From the NCBI GenBank assembly GCA_002690445.1, contig NZER01000375.1:1-35114 (forward strand): 35,114 nucleotides of DNA, in the 5' to 3' direction. Each line of letters opens with the position of its first letter. Position 1 is the stretch's first letter. Under the pieces are notes generated by a model that was not told the DNA's origin, ran no database searches, and saw only the letters and a list, made by a program, of their open reading frames with translations. Positions 28,780-35,114 of this stretch are shown here, in pieces. Made by a program: the position numbers and the translations under genes. This DNA is from Candidatus Pacearchaeota archaeon. Its GTDB lineage: Archaea > Nanoarchaeota > Nanoarchaeia > Pacearchaeales > GW2011-AR1.

Positions 28780-29516
28780 TAGATGCCCACCCAGTAGACC
28801 GCAGACGACTCGTCCTCAACACCGACCGCATCGCCCATCCAGGCGATAATGCCGTAGTCGATGGTGCCGCTCTGGTCAAGCAGTTCAAGCTCGCCCGCAG
28901 TCCCTTGGGTAGTCGGCCCAAGAGGGTTGCCAGCCAGGACAGCCGTCCCCTCATGTAACGTCGCCACGCCGGGGCCGCGAGTCTGTAGCCAGCCGTGTTG
29001 GTTGTCGGCCCAGTCCACGCAGGTGGCACCAACGGGAGGTCCGAGCGATGTGGTCGGGTAAACCACCACGTCAAAGCCCATGCTGTGAACAAGCCCCATC
29101 TGCTGAGAGGTGGTGAGCGCGGCCACGAAGCCGTCCTCTTCGTCGATAGTCACTGTGCATGTCGCGGAGGTGCCCGCTGTATTGCCCTTGATGAGGTAGT
29201 AATGCCCCTCTTCCTCAACGTCGTTCAAGATGAGCATACCGTCGGCGTACTCGTTTAGGGTGGTGGTCAAGCTGGCAATTGTGATGGTGGTGTCGCCTGC
29301 CGACACCGCCGCAGCAGGAACCAGGTCAAGGTCGTGCGCGTCGGTGGCGCTAATGTGCGTATGCAGGTTCGCCACTGTCAACGCCTCGCCCGCAATGGCG
29401 TACCTAAACCACCGGCCAGGGAACATATAGGCATCCTCCCCCCACCTGGCCCGCTTACCCGTGGTTGTCACCTTCTCCCAGCCGGGCTTTAGTTGCTTGA
29501 ATCCTGGAAAAGCCAT
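28779..29516 (-). CDS. Capsid-associated beta-rich protein (decoration or head fibre type)
   Basis: 245 residues, AGGAGAGAG upstream of ATG 29516. A basic N-terminus (FKQLKPGWEKVTTTGKRARW) is followed by a beta-rich body (SAGDTTITIASLTTTLNEYA, YLIKGNTAGTSATCTVTIDE). The acidic end (DAVGVEDESSAVYWVGI) closes it. Position shortly after the capsid gene suggests a decoration or head-completion protein. No family assigned. Confidence 0.65.
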   Translation of the reverse strand: MAFPGFKQLKPGWEKVTTTGKRARWGEDAYMFPGRWFRYAIAGEALTVANLHTHISATDAHDLDLVPAAAVSAGDTTITIASLTTTLNEYADGMLILNDVEEEGHYYLIKGNTAGTSATCTVTIDEEDGFVAALTTSQQMGLVHSMGFDVVVYPTTSLGPPVGATCVDWADNQHGWLQTRGPGVATLHEGTAVLAGNPLGPTTQGTAGELELLDQSGTIDYGIIAWMGDAVGVEDESSAVYWVGI

Positions 29517-29589
29517 GCCTCTCTCTCCTTTATTTACGGGTTCTTACGCCCCGCGATTAGCCGATACTTTACGGCAGCCTCGGCTATCG

Positions 29590-29967
29590 TTACGGCTGCA
29601 CTGCCTTCTTCTGTCGCTTCTTGTACTCCGTCGTGCGAGCGGCGTCGCACCCGTTCTGTTTACAGACGCTACCCATTTTTCTGTTGTAGCGATGAACGTG
29701 AGAGCCGTTCGCCCCATTCGGATGCAACTTTGAATACAGCTTAACCGCCTCTGTCACCTGCGGCTCCGTCATTGACCAGCCCCGCCCAAGATACTTGGTT
29801 ACGTGGTAGGCGTCTGCGGGCAACTTATTAGGCAACGGGGTGCCGTCTTCCTTCCACCACTGCGCCCAGGGCTGCTTATTGCGTATCAGGCCAACCTGAA
29901 CTCCGGTTGACTTGAATATCTTCTGCTCTTCGTCTTTGAGCACTCTTAGCTCTTCAGCCGTTGGCAT
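29590..29967 (-). CDS. Small basic late protein
   Basis: 125 residues from ATG 29967 (a TTG one codon earlier is possible). An N-terminal helix (PTAEELRVLKDEEQKIFKS) is followed by a basic C-terminus with NGSHVHRYNRKMG, CKQNGC and a Lys/Arg tail. Possible DNA contact inside the head; unknown function. Confidence 0.65.
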   Translation of the reverse strand: MPTAEELRVLKDEEQKIFKSTGVQVGLIRNKQPWAQWWKEDGTPLPNKLPADAYHVTKYLGRGWSMTEPQVTEAVKLYSKLHPNGANGSHVHRYNRKMGSVCKQNGCDAARTTEYKKRQKKAVQP

Positions 29968-29978
29968 CAACTACCTAC

Positions 29979-30854
29979 CTAGGCACTCGTGGAGGGGTCA
30001 GCCGCATCGTATGTAAGTCCGGCACCGAGTGAGTCATCTATCTCGAAGACAGCGTAGTCAGAGGTTATGACGACTTCCCATGCTCTCAGGGAGATGTCTT
30101 TCTCCCTCTCTACCCTCGGAGCCAGTGACTCAAGTGTGCCCAATGCGGCCTGATTGTCCATGATGACGCCTATCGCATCGTCTGAGGAGTCACGGGTGAT
30201 GTTCCCAGTCTCGAAGACAGGCACGTCCCATATCTGGTAGCCACGCCACGCCTTACCCATCATACGGGCCGAGAAGCCGTCTGGCAGTGGGCGTATCGTA
30301 CCGGAGCCAACGGTGGAGAGGTCTCGGGCAAGACGCATTACCGCATTGGGGTGCTGAATGATTATCATGTCCTCACCCATCTTGTCGGTCTTAGCGACGC
30401 TGACGCAGCTTGTCGCGTTAGCTGCCGAGAACGCCGCCCCCGCCGCGCCGAAGTTAGTCCCGCCGTTAAGTGACGTGAACAGCGCGATGAGGTCGGTCTC
30501 ACGTATGCGCTTCATGCCGTCCCCAAGCTGCTTGCCGATCATCTGGAAGCTGGCCGCCATGTTCTGGCGAAGCAGCTTATACGTCAGTATGACCTTGGCA
30601 CCCACCTCGCCCGGAGTGACCGAGGAGGTGGTCATGCCAATCTCTTCCTCGTCCACGATGTCCACGCCCTCGGTTAGGTTACTGATGGTCATCTGCCCGA
30701 CCTTCACGTTGATAAAGGTATCGTGACCCTTCTTCAACGTGAAATGTTTGGCGGCGGCCCAGACGGGGGCGTTATGCTCCGCCGTATATCGGGCGCTGTC
30801 AATCATCTCCGCCGAGGCATTTTCCAATTGGCCTGTACCACTAGTCTGCGCCAT
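29979..30854 (-). CDS. Major capsid protein (HK97 type)
   Basis: 291 residues from ATG 30854. The pattern is that of phage coat proteins: an N-terminal arm, a long strand region (GHDTFINVKVGQMTISNLTE), an acidic E-loop-like segment (GVDIVDEEEIGMT), the helical spine (QNMAASFQMIGKQLGDGMKR, ETDLIALFTSLNGG) and the A-domain (MIIIQHPNAVMRLARDL, GYQIWDVPVFET). It follows the scaffold gene, as usual. Confidence 0.88.
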   Translation of the reverse strand: MAQTSGTGQLENASAEMIDSARYTAEHNAPVWAAAKHFTLKKGHDTFINVKVGQMTISNLTEGVDIVDEEEIGMTTSSVTPGEVGAKVILTYKLLRQNMAASFQMIGKQLGDGMKRIRETDLIALFTSLNGGTNFGAAGAAFSAANATSCVSVAKTDKMGEDMIIIQHPNAVMRLARDLSTVGSGTIRPLPDGFSARMMGKAWRGYQIWDVPVFETGNITRDSSDDAIGVIMDNQAALGTLESLAPRVEREKDISLRAWEVVITSDYAVFEIDDSLGAGLTYDAADPSTSA

Positions 30855-30882
30855 TGTTCATCTCCTATAGGGGGTTGGGTAT

Positions 30883-31578
30883 CTATCCTGATGCCCTCAA
30901 TCGCTTGCCAAGGGCAGCGTGTTCAGCATCCGTAAGTTCGGTTTCCTTCATGCCTATCGCATGGCGCTCTGCCAACGAGCCAGCACCACCCTGTCCACTT
31001 TCGTAGTCCTGCTCCGGCACGGTAGTCTTCGGGATGGCTGCAATTGTTTTCTTCATGCCGTTAATCTCAGCCCTCTGCCTCGCAAAGTCCTCCATGACGT
31101 AGGGGTCGTTATATCGCATTAGCTCCGCCGCGGGGAGTCCGAACTTCTCCGATAGGCCGCGAACTACCGCCTGCTTCGACGCTTGCTCAACCTGGCCCGC
31201 TATCTGGACCTCAGTCGCACGCCTCTCTTCTCCGGCGACCTGCCGGGCATTCTCATAGTCCATACCCCGCTGCTCTAGCTGGGCCACTCTACGAGCCTCA
31301 TCCTGAACGATGCCCTGCTGCTGTGCCCACTCGCCGTACTGAGCCTGGCGCTGTTCAAGCTCTGCGTTACGCTGCCTGAGCGTCTTAAGCTCAGTAGGCG
31401 CAGGAGCCTCCTGGACTGTCTCAGGCGACGCAGGGGAAGGAGGAACAACCCCAGTCGTCGGAGCAGCCTCAGGAGACTCCACAGGTGCCTCGGCCCGAGG
31501 CCCTTCCACGGAAGGGTCAACGGGACGCTCTTCCTCAGCTACATCGTCTGGATTGTCGTAGTCGTTAACTGATACCAT
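30883..31578 (-). CDS. Scaffold protein
   Basis: 231 residues from ATG 31578. The first 60 residues are acidic, Pro-rich and disordered. A coiled coil of Gln, Glu, Arg and Ala follows (about 64-140, LRQRNAELEQRQAQYGEWAQ), then a basic helical end (KKTIAAIPK, HAALGKRLRASG) of the sort that binds capsid subunits. Directly upstream of capsid. The N-terminal DPSVEG is encoded by a dispersed palindrome (31501-31516). Confidence 0.82.
   Translation of the reverse strand: MVSVNDYDNPDDVAEEERPVDPSVEGPRAEAPVESPEAAPTTGVVPPSPASPETVQEAPAPTELKTLRQRNAELEQRQAQYGEWAQQQGIVQDEARRVAQLEQRGMDYENARQVAGEERRATEVQIAGQVEQASKQAVVRGLSEKFGLPAAELMRYNDPYVMEDFARQRAEINGMKKTIAAIPKTTVPEQDYESGQGGAGSLAERHAIGMKETELTDAEHAALGKRLRASG
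31501..31516. repeat. Dispersed palindrome CCCTTCC-AC-GGAAGGG
   Basis: Seven-base perfect arms inside the scaffold gene. Reverse complement of the core found at 7426-7441 and 13991-14008. Confidence 0.75.
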
Positions 31579-31598
31579 ATCAACCTCGTTTTGAACAA

Positions 31599-31634
31599 AT
31601 AAAAAACGCTCATGGAACTAGCCCATGGACGCTT
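31599..31634 (-). terminator. Terminator-like hairpin in the leader of the capsid operon
   Basis: On the minus strand, AAGCGTCCATGG (31634-31623), a 7-base loop, then CCATGAGCGTTT (31615-31604). That is a 12-position stem with one mismatch and G-T pairs, running straight into TTTTTTATTTG. It has the form of a rho-independent terminator, 21 bases before the scaffold ATG. Confidence 0.65.
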
Positions 31635-31662
31635 CACCCTGGTCGTCTATATGTTCAGTTGT

Positions 31663-31866
31663 CTAGGACTCTACCATAACCTTTTCCAGTTTGTCAAATT
31701 TCGCAAGTCGGACGGGGTGCTTACTGTTCATACAGCCTCCATTATCCAAGAGGATAGCAAGCATTTCCCGATTAGAAGCCCGACGTCCAAGTTGCTTAAA
31801 GATGGCGTCTCGGCACTCGGCATACACCGTACCCTTTACCCTATCGAACATCCCTTTCTTACACAT
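31663..31866 (-). CDS. Small late protein of unknown function
   Basis: 67 residues from ATG 31866 (ATG 31851 also possible). Contains DAIFKQLGRRASNREMLAIL, a helix-turn-helix-like spacing, and ends with a Lys-rich helix. It overlaps the gene upstream by about 30 bases. The capsid promoter lies within its 3' end. Confidence 0.6.
   Translation of the reverse strand: MCKKGMFDRVKGTVYAECRDAIFKQLGRRASNREMLAILLDNGGCMNSKHPVRLAKFDKLEKVMVES
31668..31697 (-). promoter_or_regulatory. Predicted promoter of scaffold-capsid genes
   Basis: Minus strand TTGACA (31697-31692), an 18-nt spacer ending TGG, TAGAGT (31673-31668). The leader of about 80 bases contains the terminator-like hairpin at 31599-31634. 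Confidence 0.6.
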
Positions 31867-32083
31867 CTCTCGTCACCCTTCTCAGACTCATGGATATATC
31901 CACCGTGAAACTCATTATCGGCCTCAGGATACATTGCCACATACTCCTCTGCATCAAAAGCCACCAAGGTTCTATCGGTGTCTCCGCCTTCATATTCCCT
32001 CTCAACCAAGGCCCAGGCTGGGACAGGACGAAGGCCTTCCGTGGGTGCGTCAGCGCTGAACTTATCTGTTCCTTTACGATCAT
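31836..32083 (-). CDS. Small late protein with an apparent one-base deletion at its second codon
   Basis: GGAGGAG lies three bases before ATG 32083, but that frame gives an unnatural protein. The neighbouring frame, open from upstream of the ATG to TAA 31838-31836, gives a natural acidic sequence (SADAPTEGLRPVPAWALVER, then RTLVAFDAEEYVAMYPEADN). It has no start codon of its own. Adding one G after the ATG joins them (MDRKGTDKFSADAP...), about 82 residues. Function unknown. Confidence 0.6.
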
Positions 32084-32095
32084 AACTCCTCCTTA

Positions 32096-35000
32096 CTATC
32101 GCTCCAAATACGGCGTATCTGACATAAGCGGCGGGTGCTGAGACGGCCGCGGCGGAGTGCCCGCAGGCGCTGGGGCGGCAGGAACACCAACCTTCTCGGC
32201 CTGCTGCCCCTCTAGGTAAAAGAGCCTACGAGACAGCTCGGCAAGGTCTGGCCTGCCCCTAGCCTGGAAATATCGCTCTCTGGCCCCCTGAGAGGCCTGT
32301 ACTTCCAATATCATCCAGTTGGGCATCTTGGCTAGGACAGCTCTTGGGATGGGATACCGGTTCGTGTTCCTCAGCACGTAGCGTTGCTGCTCAATCGTCC
32401 AATCTCGATAGAGCTTTCTCAGCTTCCGTTCCACAAGCTCTCGAACAGACTCCCAATACTGGTCTCTAGTGTCGGGGTCGTCGAATATCACATGGTTGTG
32501 CTGGGCCAACGCTCTGCGGTTCGGGTCCGAATCGTTCACGTCGTCCGGCTCAAACTCTCGGTCTATTCCCGCCTCTCGTCTACGGCCTCTGGCGTAGTCC
32601 TCAATCGCACGGTACTTTACCCACGTAATCTTCTTCCGTGTGGCTAGCACCAACAGCTCCTGCCGGCGTTCCTTCTCAATCTCATCTAGGGCAGCGAAGT
32701 AAGTGGCGAACTCACGACCTCGGCGCACCTGCTCGTCCTGAAGTGGCTGAAGTTCTCCCTTCATCACCTCCCTGAGAAGCTGCTTCTCCTGAGGCTCTAG
32801 GTCAGTGTAGGGCTTCCCCATTTCCCTCTGGGCCTCGGCCTTCAGGATATCAAAGCTACCCTCGGGATAGGTTCTGCCCCCAAAGAACTCGGCACCAGCC
32901 CGGATGCCTCGACCACCAAGTGTGCCCCCTTCGTACAGGGCGCTAAACAGCCAAATGGGGATTACGTTCTCTCCGAACTCTCTGACTAGGCTACGGGGGT
33001 CGTTCAGCTTGACCGGCTCTCCTATATAGTTTCGGCCTGTGAATATGTCCCAGGCCGTGCTAGGTCCCGCCGCTAGCTGGCTCCGCACCCACTTCACGAG
33101 TGGGTTCTGTTGAAATTCAGAGAAGTCCAAAAGGTTCTGAGAAGGTGACGGTTCCGCTAGGCCAACAGCCCCAAGGCCAGTCATCACCATGCGTCCCAGC
33201 ATCCGAGCGTCGGATACGAACTTGGACCCGGGCCCAACCATCTGCCCACCAAAATTCCAGAGCAGAAACCGTGACGAGGCTGGATTCAGGCCCTCAATCA
33301 GCTCTGCCCTAATCTCTTTCGTAGACTTCCCTCTTTGCACTCCCAGCGCTATAGTAATCCCCGCATAGCTCATAGTGACGCCCGCAACCAGGTGAGCATA
33401 GGCCCTACGAGCCAGCTCGCCACGTAGCTCACCCTGGAGAGTGCCTGCGTGCAGTGCGGCCACCGCCCTTCTATATCTCGGGGCCAGAAAAAGTGCTGAC
33501 TCCGTCATCCTTTGCGTAGGGGAAACCCCAAGACGGGCCGAGGAGGTTAGCCCCCTCATCTGGTTCACATAGTCCACAATCGCATTCAGGCGCGCAGGGT
33601 CCCCGCGCGCAAGTGGCCTCAACGCCTGCGCTAGGTCTATTCCAGCACGAGTGAGTGTGGTCTCAAAGGCTATCTGGAACGGTCGCAGCGGTGCGCCGAA
33701 AACGCGCCCGAACAGACCCTGTGTACCAAGAAGCCCCTGCCGTCCTAACGCCTCTGTAAACTCAGTGGAGCCCTCCACGGGCATAATCAACCCACGCATT
33801 TCCTGTATAAGATCGTTGTTACGAGCCATTAGCTGGGCTTGGTGCCGCCGAGCATTCGCAGGGCTTAGGATACCCCGTCCGAGCGTTTCAGCAAACTCGG
33901 CGCCGCTTCGGAAGAAAGGCCCTGGATGCCTAAATGCTGCCGCAAGAAGCTGAATAGTGAATAGCGACGCATCCCCAGCCAGGGCGAATATACGCTGCAC
34001 CGAGTTCAGCTTATTGATGCTCTGAAGGATAGCCGGAACGCGCCCTGGCTCCATCATGCGCCGTACCTGCGTAGCGAACTCTGAGGCCCCCGTACCCTCA
34101 AATACCCGCCTAGGAAACTGTTCAGCAAGCTGATGGCCGTATCTCCCCGCAGCCTCACCAGGCCTCAGCCCACGAGTAGTAACATCCTCGGGAAGGTTCT
34201 TCAGAACCCAATCGTAGGTCTTCTTATTGACGACTCTAGTGATGACCGCATTCGCCTTCAGGGCCACTGCCTGCTCATATGGTAGGTACACGAAGTCGTG
34301 CCGTTGCGCCTCTGTGATGTTCTTGAACTTACGAGTCTTCTCTGTATCTATCTTCCCCAGCAGTCGCTTGGGCCTACCGCCAACAAACCCCAACTCTACC
34401 AACTCACCTTCTGGCGTGAGTTTCCCAACTACCGTACGCCCTGCGTACCGCTCTACCTCTTCTAGGGGAATCTTATTTATATCCACCTTGGCACGTCGAA
34501 GGAACTGGAATATCTCTTCTTCCACGTCGCCCTGACGGGCTAACCACTGACGTTGTGGACCTGTAAGTTTGGCAGCAAATCTAGATGGACTCTCCGCCAC
34601 TTCATTGACTGAAAACCCAGCAAGGGGCCCCCTGGTGAGTTTGCCTGTTGCAGCGTTCGTAGGCCCGAAGAGATTATCCATCTGACCCACAGAGAGCGGA
34701 TGGCTCATTATCCCACGAACCTTCTCAGTGCCCTCATGAATGAGCTGTTGCCTCACTACCGCTGCCTTCTCTATCGGCGTCGTCACCACGGATGCAGGGT
34801 TAGCAAGATTCAGAATCTTGCCTATAACAGGAACATCGCGTAGGGCCTGAGCAACCCTACGAGCGTTGTTAGGCTGAAAGGCTACCGATACCTGTGTGTC
34901 GAAGTCCTGAAGGTCGGTCAATAGCCGCCCACCAGCAGGCGGCTGATGTGGCGGTCTCACCGTAGGCGGTGCGCCGCCTGGTGGCTCTGCCACCCCCGGA

Positions 35001-35114
35001 GGCGCTACCGCTGCTTCTGGGACTACCGCTGCAGAGCGTAATGGTTTCTGAGTAAGCGGGATGAGTCTTTCCCTCAATATTGGTAAATTCTCGAATGTCT
35101 GTGAAAGATTCGGA
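32096..35114 (-). CDS. Large internal virion / DNA-ejection protein (runs off the right edge)
   Basis: The frame enters at 35114 and is open for 1005 residues to TAG at 32098-32096; the first ATG-like start inside (TTG 35077) need not be used. It joins in frame to the ORF leaving at base 1 if the molecule is circular. Long helical regions alternate with hydrophobic ones (FALAGDASLFTIQLLAAAF, AYAHLVAGVTMSYAGITIAL). The middle (FLAPRYRRAVAALHAGTLQG, LLWNFGGQMVGPGSKFV) resembles large polyvalent phage proteins thought to be injected with DNA or to form the ejection channel. The C-terminal 250 residues are charged and helical. No enzyme motif seen. Confidence 0.75.
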   Translation of the reverse strand, partial: PNLSQTFENLPILRERLIPLTQKPLRSAAVVPEAAVAPPGVAEPPGGAPPTVRPPHQPPAGGRLLTDLQDFDTQVSVAFQPNNARRVAQALRDVPVIGKILNLANPASVVTTPIEKAAVVRQQLIHEGTEKVRGIMSHPLSVGQMDNLFGPTNAATGKLTRGPLAGFSVNEVAESPSRFAAKLTGPQRQWLARQGDVEEEIFQFLRRAKVDINKIPLEEVERYAGRTVVGKLTPEGELVELGFVGGRPKRLLGKIDTEKTRKFKNITEAQRHDFVYLPYEQAVALKANAVITRVVNKKTYDWVLKNLPEDVTTRGLRPGEAAGRYGHQLAEQFPRRVFEGTGASEFATQVRRMMEPGRVPAILQSINKLNSVQRIFALAGDASLFTIQLLAAAFRHPGPFFRSGAEFAETLGRGILSPANARRHQAQLMARNNDLIQEMRGLIMPVEGSTEFTEALGRQGLLGTQGLFGRVFGAPLRPFQIAFETTLTRAGIDLAQALRPLARGDPARLNAIVDYVNQMRGLTSSARLGVSPTQRMTESALFLAPRYRRAVAALHAGTLQGELRGELARRAYAHLVAGVTMSYAGITIALGVQRGKSTKEIRAELIEGLNPASSRFLLWNFGGQMVGPGSKFVSDARMLGRMVMTGLGAVGLAEPSPSQNLLDFSEFQQNPLVKWVRSQLAAGPSTAWDIFTGRNYIGEPVKLNDPRSLVREFGENVIPIWLFSALYEGGTLGGRGIRAGAEFFGGRTYPEGSFDILKAEAQREMGKPYTDLEPQEKQLLREVMKGELQPLQDEQVRRGREFATYFAALDEIEKERRQELLVLATRKKITWVKYRAIEDYARGRRREAGIDREFEPDDVNDSDPNRRALAQHNHVIFDDPDTRDQYWESVRELVERKLRKLYRDWTIEQQRYVLRNTNRYPIPRAVLAKMPNWMILEVQASQGARERYFQARGRPDLAELSRRLFYLEGQQAEKVGVPAAPAPAGTPPRPSQHPPLMSDTPYLER

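Overview
The window reads as one complete genome of an uncultured tailed bacteriophage, most likely short-tailed (podovirus-like). A terminase pair, portal, scaffold, HK97-type capsid and tail/adhesin genes are present, but no tape-measure gene, integrase or recognisable repressor. GC content is moderate to high and most starts carry strong AGGAGG-type ribosome binding sites, so the host is a bacterium that uses standard Shine-Dalgarno and sigma-70 signals. The sequence does not identify the host. The window ends appear to be one circular junction: the minus-strand ORF leaving at base 1 joins in frame to the ORF entering at base 35114. That makes a single 1213-residue virion protein and a single uninterrupted late operon.

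Layout. (1) A divergent control region at about 9.35-9.94 kb holds back-to-back predicted promoters. (2) The rightward early operon (9.94-20.54 kb) starts with small genes. It continues with a conserved zinc-ribbon DNA-metabolism protein, a RAMP-like protein, a structured 105-bp element, an HTH protein, a lambda O-like initiator carrying iterons, a DnaC-like helicase loader, a DNA methyltransferase, a RusA resolvase and an XRE-sigma region 4 fusion regulator. (3) The leftward late operon runs from 9.35 kb down through base 1, wraps to 35.1 kb and ends at 20.55 kb. In transcription order it encodes small terminase, small proteins, large terminase, portal, three related proline/glycine-rich virion proteins, the large internal virion protein, scaffold, capsid, head/tail proteins, beta-rich adhesins, a Vsr-like protein, a tail fibre and a membrane/spanin lysis-type cassette. 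It meets the early operon at a convergent hairpin cluster at 20.50-20.56 kb.

How it works together. The rightward operon replicates and modifies DNA and probably switches on the late operon through the sigma-like protein at 19290-20165. The leftward operon packages DNA, builds the particle and releases it. Five predicted promoters share TTGACA, a 17-18 nt spacer ending TGn, and a -10 beginning TAG. One of them serves scaffold-capsid and is followed by a terminator-like hairpin in its leader.

Most notable observations: a complete HNH endonuclease gene antisense inside the methyltransferase gene, with the methyltransferase frame still open through it; fragments of a small early gene overprinted in another frame in the same methyltransferase; lambda-like origin iterons inside the initiator gene; a 15-bp perfect inverted-repeat RNA-like element; two families of dispersed short palindromes; a phage RAMP-like protein; and three late genes with four apparent one-base losses, each repaired by lengthening a short C or G run, which suggests assembly or sequencing errors rather than true pseudogenes.
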